Source: UBA10364 sp049611965 (GTDB lineage: Bacteria; Bacteroidota; Bacteroidia; Flavobacteriales; Schleiferiaceae). From it: a stretch of 58,497 nt of DNA. Positions 35,697 to 44,430 of this stretch are shown here, one piece after another. The position numbers and the translations under genes were made by a program. Where the stretch lies: positions 1 through 58,497 of the forward strand of contig JBMZBC010000009.1 in assembly GCA_049611965.1 (NCBI GenBank), written 5' to 3'. Below the pieces are notes generated by a model. That model saw only the letters and a program-made list of their open reading frames with translations, had not been told where the DNA came from and searched no databases. Each line of letters starts with the position of its first letter. The stretch's first letter is position 1.

Positions 35697-35765
35697 GCTT
35701 CGACCTTTTCTCCAGAATGTTTTTAATGTAACCCTTTTAAGGAAACTTGAGAGGCTTTTTTTGTG
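35697..35765 (+). repeat. Dispersed repeat, copy R5
   Basis: Core GCTTCGACCTTTTCTCCAGA then ATGT (35697-35720), identical to R2 and R3 over most of its length, followed by a less regular hairpin region and T7. It lies in the 483-base gene-free stretch 35506-35988, which otherwise holds only the terminator at 35931. Confidence 0.8.
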
Positions 35766-35930
35766 CTTCTTGGAATCTAAAAATCTAGGAATGAATTCAT
35801 GGAGGATTCACAAGACCTTACGAAAAGGTAATAGGCGGTTTACATCAAATGCGTAACTCAGCATTAGTTTTATTGCTCTTTAGTCCGTTGCGTAGTCGTT
35901 AAGCATTCTAAAAAATAGATTAAAGGAAAA

Positions 35931-35960
35931 GGGGGCGAATCGCAGATTCGCCCCCTTTTT
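35931..35960 (-). terminator. Terminator of the phytase gene
   Basis: GGGGGCGAATC / GATTCGCCCCC, 11-bp perfect stem with loop GCA, flanked by A4 and T5. Confidence 0.95.
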
Positions 35961-35988
35961 ATTTTTAATCAATCGTAAAACCCTCGTT

Positions 35989-37038
35989 TTACTTCAACTG
36001 CATCGCTGTTTCAATCTTGCGCCAGTCGACTAGCTTGAAGTTTTGCGAGATTTTTTCGCCCTTATCGTCGTAGTTGAAGCCGTCTTGGGCGAGGAAAATA
36101 CCTTGTGGGTATTGTTGTGTTACTGCGCCAGAGTATATGTCTATACCGTCTGTTTCTTCCGTACCATCGCAAACGCTACCATTACCTACAGCAAAAACGC
36201 CCAGGTAGCGGTAGTCATCATTTATGTCATAGGCTGCATAGCGGAAATTCCCTTGGCTTGAAGAGACTAAAAGATGCTTTTCACCTCGACTGTAGATGGC
36301 TAAACCTTCAATGTCGTAAGCGAGGTCTGCATTTTCTTCGCCGCTCATAGGTATACGCATGCGTTCTGCAGCAGTGTTGTCAAGTGGGTAAGCGAATACT
36401 CCACCTTGTTCTTCGCCCAAATACAATAGGCGGTTTTTCTGATCGACAACCATGCCTTCTACTTGACCTGCCGCTGTAAACGAGCGGGTAAGCTTGAAAG
36501 AGATTTTGGAGGAATCGGCCACCAATTGCCATTGTTCCACTTCGCCGTCTTTGTTGTTGACGAAGGCGTAGGTCCGAGCATTTGAAGTGTCGTTCCAAAG
36601 ACAGAATCCGTACACGCCTTCGAGATGTGTGCGCATCGCTGTATCCGAAACTAACTTCAGTTGAGTAGGATTTTCGTTGATGGTCCAAATATCAATGCGG
36701 TCGTAATCTCTATTACTCGCCGCAACGATATCGTATACCGTATCGAACATGGGAACGGCTAAAGCAACATCTACATTGTTTAAGCGACCGGTAGGGTATT
36801 CTGCCAGGCGCTCTCCAGTCAATGCATAGACTTCTAAACCTCGCTTTTTATTCGAGCCAAATATTAAGCTTTTCTTTGCCTCAGTGTGAAGCCAAAAGGC
36901 CGGGTCGTCCGCGGCGTCGTCTTCAACTTCAGCAAGACATGGGGTCGTTTGAATGTCCGCGCTTACCGTGGGGATGCTTTCTTCCGCGTTTTGACATGCG
37001 GCCGTTGCTAGGGCAGTTAGGAATAGGAATTTTTTCAT
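35989..37038 (-). CDS. Beta-propeller phytase lipoprotein
   Basis: Releases phosphate from phytate in a calcium-dependent six-bladed propeller. The 349-residue protein has a signal with lipidated cysteine (LFLTALATAAC) and the family blocks DDAADDPAFWLH, SLIFGSNKKRGLEVYAL, RLNNVDVALAVP, AAGQVEGMVVD, LYLGEEQGGVFAYPL and GTEETDGIDI with the acidic metal and phosphate ligands. It lies 72 bases downstream of a TonB-dependent receptor on the same strand, with a terminator hairpin between them: the pair is a common marine phytate-uptake module. The hairpin may tune the ratio of receptor to enzyme. Confidence 0.95.
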   Translation of the reverse strand: MKKFLFLTALATAACQNAEESIPTVSADIQTTPCLAEVEDDAADDPAFWLHTEAKKSLIFGSNKKRGLEVYALTGERLAEYPTGRLNNVDVALAVPMFDTVYDIVAASNRDYDRIDIWTINENPTQLKLVSDTAMRTHLEGVYGFCLWNDTSNARTYAFVNNKDGEVEQWQLVADSSKISFKLTRSFTAAGQVEGMVVDQKNRLLYLGEEQGGVFAYPLDNTAAERMRIPMSGEENADLAYDIEGLAIYSRGEKHLLVSSSQGNFRYAAYDINDDYRYLGVFAVGNGSVCDGTEETDGIDIYSGAVTQQYPQGIFLAQDGFNYDDKGEKISQNFKLVDWRKIETAMQLK

Positions 37039-37050
37039 AGTTCTATGGTT

Positions 37051-37085
37051 AAAAAAGCACCTTGCCTTTGGGGCAAGGTGCTTTA
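37051..37085 (-). terminator. Terminator or attenuator between receptor and phytase
   Basis: AAAGCACCTTGCC / GGCAAGGTGCTTT, 13-bp perfect stem with a five-base loop and a T run on the minus strand. It would stop or reduce transcription from the receptor gene into the phytase gene. Confidence 0.9.
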
Positions 37086-37110
37086 AAAAAGTTGTATTAG
37101 CTATACAGTA

Positions 37111-39849
37111 TTAGAGATCTAACTTCACACCGAAGTTGGCGCGTAGGTTGTAGTACTCCATTTGCATTGTGTACTGATTCTGGTACTGGTAATAACGTAG
37201 TGGCGTGTTCAACAAGTTGTGCAATTCAACAAAGATACGCACGTTCTTAGCTACCTCGTAGTAACCGTTAAGGTCTAGGAAGTGTTGCTTGTCGTAGAAG
37301 CGATCTTCGAATTGGTCACCACCGTACTCATCTACATAAGCACCTGCGTAGTTGTATGATAAACGCATCATCAATTTCTTGTTCTCGTAAGAAAGGTTTG
37401 TGTTGACCATAAGTGGAGCGGTACCTGCGAAACCTACTTCATCCGTGCGGTCTAGGATCCCACTTGTTGTTGAAGAAGTCAACGTTGTGTTCGCAGCAAT
37501 GTTGAAGTTCTTCAATGCACCAGGCAAGAAGTCTAGCTGACGTTGGAATGCAAATTCAACACCAGTAATGGTTGCTGTACCCCCGTTCTCAGGACGTGAA
37601 GCCTCGTATGCTTCACCCAAGTATGTTACGTCGTATACGCTTTCGTAGATGAAGTTGTCGATGTTTTTGTGGAATACGCCAGCACTAATGATTCCTAAAG
37701 TGCTTAGGTAACGCTCTGCATTTAAGTCAAAGTTCCAAGCAGTAGCCGCCTGCAATTCTGGGTTACCAAATGCAACTTCATTGTCGTCTGAATTGAACTC
37801 TTCGTAAGGAACAAGATCAAAGTAGTTTGGACGTGCTAGAGTGTTAGTAACAGATGCTCTCACTACAGTTTGAGCATTTGGGCTAAAGCGGTAAAGTACA
37901 GAAGGTAAGATGTTCAAGTATGAGCCTTCACCGTTTGATGGAGTAGCAATCTCTTCCTCAATATCGTAGATGAAACCGCTATATACGTTGGTCGTGTGCT
38001 CACCACGAACACCAGCAACTACTCTGTGCTTAGAACCCCAGTTTTGAGTAAGCATCGCGTAGCCAGCAAGGATTTGCTCTGTAGCGTCGTAATTTCCTGC
38101 AGCATATTCTTCAGGAATAAGAGCACTTTCGAATGTTGCGTCATCGTTTAGGTCAAGATCGCCTAAGTAAGTTGGGTCGATGAATTGGTTTGCACCCTCA
38201 GTCCAGTAACCGTCCATCAAGTAGCGATCGCCTCTTTCGAATTGGTATCCATTACCGCCAAGCGTTGGCTCGTTATCGCCGTTCAACCACTCGTATTCAG
38301 TGAAGTCATTTTCACGAACTTTTTCTTTTGTACGAAGACGACCACCTACTTTCAAAGTAGTGTTGTTCAGTCCTGTGATTAGTGGAATTTCAAAATCTAG
38401 ACGACCGTTCAAGTCTTGGTCGTAAGTGAATTGGTTCTCATTAGTCAATTCTTTCAAACCAAAGTTTGAGAAGTCCACTGCGTTAGTTGGTCTCATCTGA
38501 AGGAAGCCGTACTCTCCAGCATCAGAAGTGATGCTCATCGTCACATCTTTTTCACGGTAAGAAATGTAACGCTCGTCAGGTCTTGTTTCAGAAGCGCGTG
38601 CCGTATTTACAGACCAGTTTGCCTTGATGTTACCGAAGAGGTGTTCACCACGAAGAGCAAAGTTGTTTGCAATTTGGTGCTCCAATCTGCGGTAATTTAC
38701 GTCTGCTCCGCCACCTTTGGTTTGTCTGCGAACTTCAGCGTTGTAAGTTCCATCACCGTTAGATTCGATATCCTTGTAACGCAATCTGTAGCGGTTTTCC
38801 CAATCCTTACGATCATTGTGAAGTGCAGTAAAGAAAAGCTTGTGACCTTTTGCAAGGTCGTAATCTAAACTCAAAGAGTACGATTGACGTAGACGACGAA
38901 CATTGTAGCCGCGTACTTGGTAATCAACGATAGAAGGGTTACCAGCGTCATCAAATTCCCACTCCATTTCAGCGTTGTCTGAACCGAAATCGTGGTCATT
39001 AACACTAACTGAAAAAACAGCGCCCAATTTGTTGTCTAGGAAACGGTTTCCGTAGATAGCTGCTCCTGTCCAAATTGGTTTTTGAGAAAGGAAGTTGTAA
39101 CCAGAACCGCCTGTTAAAGAGATACGTTGGCGGTTAGGCGCTTGACGGGTGATTAGGTTTACCGCTCCACCAATGGCATCTGCATCCATGTCTGCAGTAA
39201 CTGCTTTGTTCACTACAACAGTCTGAATCATGTCCGATGGAATAAGATCAAGCTGTACTTTACGGTTATCACCTTCCGCTGAAGGAATACGCTCACCGTT
39301 AACCATGACGCTATTTAGTTGAGGTGCTAAACCGCGAATGATGATATCACGCGCTTCCCCTTGGTCATTTTGGATGGTAATACCAGAAATTCTCTTTAGT
39401 GCATCACCAATATTTGCATCGGGTGTTCTACCAATCTGATCGGCATTCACAACATTCGTAACACCGGTATTTTGACGTTGTTGCGCAAGTGCTTTCGCCT
39501 GATTACGGAAATAGTTCCCTGTTACGATAACTTCAGAAAGTTCATTAGAACCTGCAGTTAATTCTGCATTTACGGTTGCTAATTCGTTATCACCAAGAGT
39601 AACCGTTTTCTGTACATCTTGATAACCAACTGATGAGATTACCAAAGTAACTTCGCCACTAGAAAGACCAGTAAGGGTGAACTGACCTAAATCATTTGTT
39701 ACTGTAGATTGTCCCGATACTGATTCGCTTACAAGGGCGCCCGGCATAGGGAATTTGTCAAAGTCAACAACTGTTCCTTGAACAGCTGAATTTTGTGCCA
39801 TGAGGCCAACACTGAAGAGCCCCAAAACAACGAGTAAAATCTTTTTCAT
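37111..39849 (-). CDS. TonB-dependent receptor with CarboxypepD_reg-like domain
   Basis: A 912-residue outer-membrane importer. It has a signal peptide (MKKILLVVLGLFSVGLMAQ), an N-terminal carboxypeptidase regulatory-like domain (residues 20-105: VQGTVVDFDKFPMPGALVSE, TNDLGQFTLTGLSSG), a plug (about 115-240: NIGDALKRISGITIQNDQG, DIIIRGLAPQLNSVMVNGE) and a barrel that ends with NLRANFGVKLDL. The linked phytase suggests a phytate or inositol-phosphate ligand (inference). The 5' untranslated region carries a perfect inverted repeat. No SusD partner is encoded. Confidence 0.92.
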   Translation of the reverse strand: MKKILLVVLGLFSVGLMAQNSAVQGTVVDFDKFPMPGALVSESVSGQSTVTNDLGQFTLTGLSSGEVTLVISSVGYQDVQKTVTLGDNELATVNAELTAGSNELSEVIVTGNYFRNQAKALAQQRQNTGVTNVVNADQIGRTPDANIGDALKRISGITIQNDQGEARDIIIRGLAPQLNSVMVNGERIPSAEGDNRKVQLDLIPSDMIQTVVVNKAVTADMDADAIGGAVNLITRQAPNRQRISLTGGSGYNFLSQKPIWTGAAIYGNRFLDNKLGAVFSVSVNDHDFGSDNAEMEWEFDDAGNPSIVDYQVRGYNVRRLRQSYSLSLDYDLAKGHKLFFTALHNDRKDWENRYRLRYKDIESNGDGTYNAEVRRQTKGGGADVNYRRLEHQIANNFALRGEHLFGNIKANWSVNTARASETRPDERYISYREKDVTMSITSDAGEYGFLQMRPTNAVDFSNFGLKELTNENQFTYDQDLNGRLDFEIPLITGLNNTTLKVGGRLRTKEKVRENDFTEYEWLNGDNEPTLGGNGYQFERGDRYLMDGYWTEGANQFIDPTYLGDLDLNDDATFESALIPEEYAAGNYDATEQILAGYAMLTQNWGSKHRVVAGVRGEHTTNVYSGFIYDIEEEIATPSNGEGSYLNILPSVLYRFSPNAQTVVRASVTNTLARPNYFDLVPYEEFNSDDNEVAFGNPELQAATAWNFDLNAERYLSTLGIISAGVFHKNIDNFIYESVYDVTYLGEAYEASRPENGGTATITGVEFAFQRQLDFLPGALKNFNIAANTTLTSSTTSGILDRTDEVGFAGTAPLMVNTNLSYENKKLMMRLSYNYAGAYVDEYGGDQFEDRFYDKQHFLDLNGYYEVAKNVRIFVELHNLLNTPLRYYQYQNQYTMQMEYYNLRANFGVKLDL

Positions 39850-39853
39850 GTAA

Positions 39854-39890
39854 AACTGCTTTTATTTATCGTAATAATGGAAAAGCAGTT
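39854..39890 (-). promoter_or_regulatory. Perfect inverted repeat in the receptor's 5' UTR
   Basis: AACTGCTTTT / AAAAGCAGTT (10 bp each) with a 17-base AT-rich spacer, 4 bases upstream of the receptor ATG. It may be an operator for a dimeric regulator or an mRNA hairpin over the start region. Confidence 0.6.
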
Positions 39891-40034
39891 AACTAAGACC
39901 TTATAGGGTTTTTATTTTTATGGGTTTTTTGAGTTTATAAAGTATTAACAATTAAGGTTTTATTTAATTTCAATTTAGATGTGCTTAAAGGTTTGTTTAG
40001 AATTTTAAAAAGAACATCAGTTTATCTTTGGTTT

Positions 40035-40976
40035 ATGAATTTTAGAGAAATCTTTCTCGTTTTAATATGTACGGTTCAATGCGCTAAGGAGCCTTTGCCG
40101 TCGCCAGAACCATCTGCTTATTTCATAAATAATTTTGTTTTCGATTCCCTTCGAGTCGCAAGGCATTTCAATGAAACACCCATATTAAGTGATAGTATTA
40201 TTAGTATTACGGAATCTTCTGGTGCAGTAGCCTCTAATTCTTTTGACGGATGTTTTTGGACCATTAACGATTCGGGAAATGAGCCCGAACTGTTCTTGTT
40301 TGAAGGCGTATCCGGTCGATTGGTTTCAACGCTTTCCATTCCAAGCATAAGAAATACTGATTGGGAAAGCATGGACATATACCAGGACGTTCAGGGACAT
40401 AACAAAATAATCATAGCGGATATAGGCGATAATCTACAGATTAGGTCAACGGTCAAGGCCTATGAATTCTTAGAGCCTGATACTTCGACTGTGGATACAT
40501 CTATGGCATTCAATGTGATAACGCCAAACATCGACTCCATAGAATTTACTTATTCCGAGGGGCCAAAGGATGTAGAAGCATTTTTTGTAGATCCCGTAGA
40601 TAAGGCTTGGTATTTCATTTCTAAACGAGAAAGCAAGAATGGGTTGTATCAGCTCATCCCTAGATCAGATCCAAATATCGACACTGCTCAGTTGGTAGGG
40701 CGTTTATCTATGTATTTGGTTACAGGGGCGGACTGTAAGACCTTTGGTGCCGATTCGGCTCATGTAGTCCTCCGCAATTATGAGCGTGTATTATTATGGC
40801 CAAGGCATCGTTCAGCGAGTGTTATTCAAACGATGGCAGAAGAGCCCTTATTGATTCGATATGGTGATCGTGAACCCCAAGGCGAGGCAGTGTGGTTTTG
40901 GCCTAATGGTGACATTGGGACTTGTAGTGAGCTGAATGGAGGACAACCAAAAATTCGTCGTTATTTAAGACAATAG
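40035..40976 (+). CDS. Beta-propeller-like lipoprotein, unknown function
   Basis: From the ATG at 40035 the protein has 313 residues, with a signal FREIFLVLICTVQC ending in a cysteine. The mature part repeats a pattern of aspartate-rich strands (GCFWTINDSGNEPELFLF, WESMDIYQDVQGHNKIIIAD, IGDNL, DVEAFFVDP) typical of a beta-propeller, weakly like phytase. It could act on phosphate esters or be a binding partner. An in-frame ATG at 39981 gives a longer, poorer signal. It is divergent from the TonB receptor, with 185 bases between them. Confidence 0.75.
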   Translation: MNFREIFLVLICTVQCAKEPLPSPEPSAYFINNFVFDSLRVARHFNETPILSDSIISITESSGAVASNSFDGCFWTINDSGNEPELFLFEGVSGRLVSTLSIPSIRNTDWESMDIYQDVQGHNKIIIADIGDNLQIRSTVKAYEFLEPDTSTVDTSMAFNVITPNIDSIEFTYSEGPKDVEAFFVDPVDKAWYFISKRESKNGLYQLIPRSDPNIDTAQLVGRLSMYLVTGADCKTFGADSAHVVLRNYERVLLWPRHRSASVIQTMAEEPLLIRYGDREPQGEAVWFWPNGDIGTCSELNGGQPKIRRYLRQ

Positions 40977-41023
40977 TTCGTTTTTCTCGAGGCTCAGTTC
41001 AAATTTTATCAATACATCGATCT

Positions 41024-41863
41024 TTATTGACTATAAAGAGGATCATGATCCGCTATGATTTGGTCAGCAAGTCCGTGAAGATCGGTGTTGAATCCAGTTT
41101 CATATGCGCTGGAGTTAAGGTCCATATTGTAGATTCCTTTCATCCACATTAGCGCTCCTGCATCAATAATTATTTGCCCCTGATGCCCTTTGGCATCTGT
41201 GAATAGGGAGGTAGCTCGAGGTCCTGAAAAGTTGATGCTATCCAAAACGAGTCCATTTTCCTTCATTTCTAGGAGATGAATGGCCGCCCAACCTGTTGGA
41301 ATAGTGAATATTGGTGTATTTGGAAACTCTGCCCGCAAAGGATCTACTACCGTTTTATGGATAATGGTATTTACAAAATAGTCGTAAAACGATTCCATAC
41401 TACTAAATCCATAATGTAGAGCAGTATCAGTCCAATTAGAAGGAAAGTCGAAAGGCGGGATAGAGATAAATACCTTCATCTCTGGATTTTCTCGTAGACC
41501 ATATTGTATCCATTCCTTAAACCCTTCTGTTCTGTTTGTGGGTGAAGAACCTGAGGTCATCCCAAAGTATTCTATACCGCCATTATCGAAGGCCTCTTTG
41601 ATTTCTTGATGGCTAGTTGTGGTAGAGTCGTTCCAAAAACTTATTGCCCACCCGTTTTCGCCACCACGAAACACGTGAGTGCTATTATGGTTACCATATC
41701 CTTCATCGGCAGTAACTATATCAAGTTGTTGTGCATAAGGTTTAAAAAAGCTATTTCCTATAAGCAACATACGATGCCCCAAGTCTTGATGGCTTGAACC
41801 GCCATCTCTTGAACAAGCGGACAAAAACAAAATAGCGATAAGAAGAGAAAAGGGTCGTTTCAT
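41024..41863 (-). CDS. SGNH/GDSL-like hydrolase lipoprotein
   Basis: A 279-residue lipoprotein (signal LLIAILFLSAC). Block I, GHRMLLIGNSFFKPYAQQLD, has the catalytic-type Ser after Gly-Asn, the pattern of SGNH esterases, and the C-terminal half contains Asp and His residues (DAKGHQGQ) that could complete the triad. Substrate is unknown (carbohydrate esters are common for this class). It is not operonic with its neighbours. Confidence 0.65.
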   Translation of the reverse strand: MKRPFSLLIAILFLSACSRDGGSSHQDLGHRMLLIGNSFFKPYAQQLDIVTADEGYGNHNSTHVFRGGENGWAISFWNDSTTTSHQEIKEAFDNGGIEYFGMTSGSSPTNRTEGFKEWIQYGLRENPEMKVFISIPPFDFPSNWTDTALHYGFSSMESFYDYFVNTIIHKTVVDPLRAEFPNTPIFTIPTGWAAIHLLEMKENGLVLDSINFSGPRATSLFTDAKGHQGQIIIDAGALMWMKGIYNMDLNSSAYETGFNTDLHGLADQIIADHDPLYSQ

Positions 41864-42022
41864 AACATTGTGTAAGCTTTTTAGAATTAGATGATTCAGA
41901 TTCTTTTAGGTTTAATTTGAGTCGGTAGTAATTGAGTTTCAATTGCCTCAACGGCATTGAACAAGAATCGAGTACGCGTCTCAAATTCAATGTTTTGGTA
42001 TAATTGTTGCTAAATGATAATC

Positions 42023-42364
42023 ATGAAAAAACAACTCGTTTTAGTACTAGTCGGTTTAGGTTTGGCTGGAATTTCTTCCTGTGAAAATGCATCGAGTTCT
42101 GATTTGTTTTACTACCATGAAACCGGGTGTGCGGATCTTTGGTGGGTAGATTTCAGTGATACTTTGACTCCAGGAACGTATGAATCTGTCGTGGAAGCAT
42201 ATTTACTTAATGAAAATATAGAAATGCGGTCCTTCCAAACCTTCTACGATTCTGCTGTGGCTGAATTTTGCATGGCATGCCATTGCAATACAGGAACTGT
42301 CCTGCAGGTTGAGGTTGCATCTGGCAACAAAAGAAAAATGCGCCGTTTAGGATTTTTCCAATAA
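42023..42364 (+). CDS. Small cysteine-rich lipoprotein
   Basis: From the ATG at 42023 it has 113 residues with a lipoprotein signal (VLVGLGLAGISSC). The mature chain holds clustered cysteines (FCMACHC, plus TGCADLW), which could form disulfides or bind a metal. I recognise no family. It is divergent from the SGNH-like gene and convergent with the GH16 gene. Confidence 0.55.
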   Translation: MKKQLVLVLVGLGLAGISSCENASSSDLFYYHETGCADLWWVDFSDTLTPGTYESVVEAYLLNENIEMRSFQTFYDSAVAEFCMACHCNTGTVLQVEVASGNKRKMRRLGFFQ

Positions 42365-42395
42365 GAATAAAGGCGCTAGAAAGGCGCTCCCAATC

Positions 42396-43463
42396 TTACA
42401 ACTTAACCACTTTTTGCTCGCTGAATATGCCTTTTTCAGTGTTGAATACCCTACAGGTATAGGTTCCGTTCGAAAGATCAGTGATGTCTAATTGCGAGTT
42501 CCCAAATTCAACAGCTTTTTCTTGAATCAAGGCACCACTCATGTCGAACAGCTGTATTTTGGCGGAGTTCCAGGGTTGACGAATATGAATGAGGCCCTTG
42601 GTAGGATTTGGGTACATCTCAATACTTCCTTGCTCCAGTTCTTCGTTGGATAGACTGCTACTTTGATACACTCGAATGTAATCTACAATCATAGGGCTCG
42701 ATGTAAATGCCGTATCTATACTTCCCTGAATGGCAATATTCATTAAGATGTATTGTGGATCATCAAATGGCCACGAGTTTTGTGTTCTTGTCGCCGGTTC
42801 ATACGTGTAGTGTACGATACTATCGACGCTGAATACCATTTTGGTTGGTGTCCATTCTAATGCGTATATGTGCATGTTGTTACTCACACCAGGAATGAGC
42901 CTTCCTCCTTTATTGGAAGTATTTCCGAAGCTTGTGGGCGTATGCATCGCACTTTGGATATAATCCTGGTTCGTTCCCCAGTGTTCCATGATATCTATTT
43001 CGCCACAGGCTGGCCATCCGGTAGTAGCATAGCCTTGAACATCCCAATACGCACCAATTTCATAAATGTTTTGTCCAAGCATCCAAATGGCTGGCCAAGT
43101 ACCTAAACCCGTGGGCATTTGAGCGCGAACTTCAACCCTACCATAGGTGAAGGCAAACTTTGAATTGAGTCGAGCTGAGGTGTAATCTTTGGTGACATTC
43201 TGATCGGTGAATGTCTCCTTCCTTGCTGTGAGGTGCATGAAGCCGCTATCACAATAAGAGTTAGTATCTCTATTTGTATAGTGTTGTATCTCGTTGTTCC
43301 ACCAACTTTGCCCATTGTTCGGAAGTATAGTCTGGTGCCACCATTTTGCAGTATCTAATGAGCCGTCTATGTTAAATTCGTCAGCCCAAATAAGGGTGTC
43401 GTATACTTGAGCTTGCGCTGAATAAATGCCTAAGCAAAAAAAGAGTGTTGCAATGCGCTTCAT
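42396..43463 (-). CDS. GH16 beta-glucanase (laminarinase-type), T9SS-exported
   Basis: Family 16 endo-beta-glucanase with the catalytic motif EIDIME (nucleophile Glu155, Asp157, acid/base Glu160) in a beta-jelly roll; the segments LIWADEFN, YTSARLNSKFAFTYGRVEVRA and GLGTWPAIWMLG are typical of laminarinase-type GH16. The 355-residue protein has a signal peptide ending AQAQ and a C-terminal T9SS sorting domain (about residues 280-355: YPNPTKGLIHI, LSNGTYTCRVFN, QKVVKL), so it is surface-exposed. It is a natural endo-acting partner for the glucan operon 3 kb downstream, which lacks its own endo-GH16. Confidence 0.94.
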   Translation of the reverse strand: MKRIATLFFCLGIYSAQAQVYDTLIWADEFNIDGSLDTAKWWHQTILPNNGQSWWNNEIQHYTNRDTNSYCDSGFMHLTARKETFTDQNVTKDYTSARLNSKFAFTYGRVEVRAQMPTGLGTWPAIWMLGQNIYEIGAYWDVQGYATTGWPACGEIDIMEHWGTNQDYIQSAMHTPTSFGNTSNKGGRLIPGVSNNMHIYALEWTPTKMVFSVDSIVHYTYEPATRTQNSWPFDDPQYILMNIAIQGSIDTAFTSSPMIVDYIRVYQSSSLSNEELEQGSIEMYPNPTKGLIHIRQPWNSAKIQLFDMSGALIQEKAVEFGNSQLDITDLSNGTYTCRVFNTEKGIFSEQKVVKL

Positions 43464-43530
43464 GTAATCTTGTTATTGGTTCCAATGTAAGAACCATTCA
43501 ACGAATAAAAAATGGACATCTACTAGACAA

Positions 43531-43560
43531 AAAAAACCCAACACCTTTGAGCGTTGGGCT
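43531..43560 (-). terminator. Terminator of the duplicated-domain lipoprotein gene
   Basis: Stem GCCCAACGC / GTGTTGGG (read on minus, one mismatch) followed by T8 on the minus strand. Confidence 0.85.
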
Positions 43561-43578
43561 TTCATTCGTAATGGACTT

Positions 43579-44346
43579 TTAAAGTCTTTCGAAGTTTTGT
43601 ATCACTTCGATAGAATCGGGTGAAATATAAACCTGTTGCAAGTGGTCGTTGTCGATGAGCTGGTAAGTAATGTTCCATTCACCAGCGTAATCTTCAATAG
43701 ACCCTACTTGTGCTACTTCAGTTACAGCACCTTCACCGTGCTCAACAAATTCCCCGTACCCAAAGTCCTTGTGTTCGGTGGAATCACTCCAGGTATGGTA
43801 CCAAACAAAGTGCCCTCCACCAATCATTTTGATTTCTTGGAAGTCGTTCACTCCATCAATTTCATTTCGAGAAGTTAGTTTCCAAAGACCATCAAAGTCT
43901 CCTGAGCCGTCGGATAGTCGTTTCCAAGACTCGTGAAGATCTACAGTTGATTGGTCAGGAAACTCTACTTGATCTATAGTTTGTTCAAATCCCTCCTCTG
44001 TTTCAGTAATGTTTAGCGAGTAGGCCGTGCCTTCTTCAACGGCACCTGCAGCACTAAATAAAGGAGATTCGGTAATCACCGATCCTTCTTGACTCATGTT
44101 TCCGGCACCACTACTCACGGAACCGTCTAATGGATTCATGGTGGCATACATGTACTTGCCGGCTGCGTAGATTTTAATTTGATTAGGGTACACTTTCACC
44201 ACAGAATCTTCTGAATAGGTCCAAGTGGCGGCTTCAAGAGAATAGGCTCCATTGGGTAATCCAGTTTCTTCTTCAGGTGCAGATTCGCTTGGGGCGGTAC
44301 AGGACCAGGCTACCAGGCCTAATCCCATGAATAGTAATCGTTTCAT
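43579..44346 (-). CDS. Lipoprotein with two tandem lipocalin-like domains
   Basis: A 255-residue lipoprotein (signal MKRLLFMGLGLVAWSC). The mature region falls into two similar halves: the first (about residues 30-143) starts GAYSLEAATWTYS and ends STVDLHESWKRL, the second (about 150-255) starts GLWKLTSRNEIDG and ends DSIEVIQNFERL. Each half is a small beta-barrel domain with a final strand ending in R-L. The duplicated arrangement suggests binding of a ligand or of two surfaces. No function is known. It is preceded by an 84-base gap to the SGNH fusion gene on the same strand. Confidence 0.7.
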   Translation of the reverse strand: MKRLLFMGLGLVAWSCTAPSESAPEEETGLPNGAYSLEAATWTYSEDSVVKVYPNQIKIYAAGKYMYATMNPLDGSVSSGAGNMSQEGSVITESPLFSAAGAVEEGTAYSLNITETEEGFEQTIDQVEFPDQSTVDLHESWKRLSDGSGDFDGLWKLTSRNEIDGVNDFQEIKMIGGGHFVWYHTWSDSTEHKDFGYGEFVEHGEGAVTEVAQVGSIEDYAGEWNITYQLIDNDHLQQVYISPDSIEVIQNFERL

Positions 44347-44430
44347 GGTTTTGATTTTTTATGTTCCTGTTGAAGTTAGAGAAAATCTCAAAACAATGAT
44401 TATCAATAGGTTAAATAAGTGCCTATTCTT

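Noticed and set aside
30560..35765. Integron-like cassette array
   Set aside because: The repeats do separate genes, but there is no integrase, no GTTRRRY/RYYYAAC pair in the repeats, and neighbouring cassettes are not uniformly oriented. The name integron is not supported.
30560..35765. CRISPR array
   Set aside because: The repeat copies are about 1 to 1.6 kb apart with genes between them, there are no short regular spacers, and no cas genes are present.
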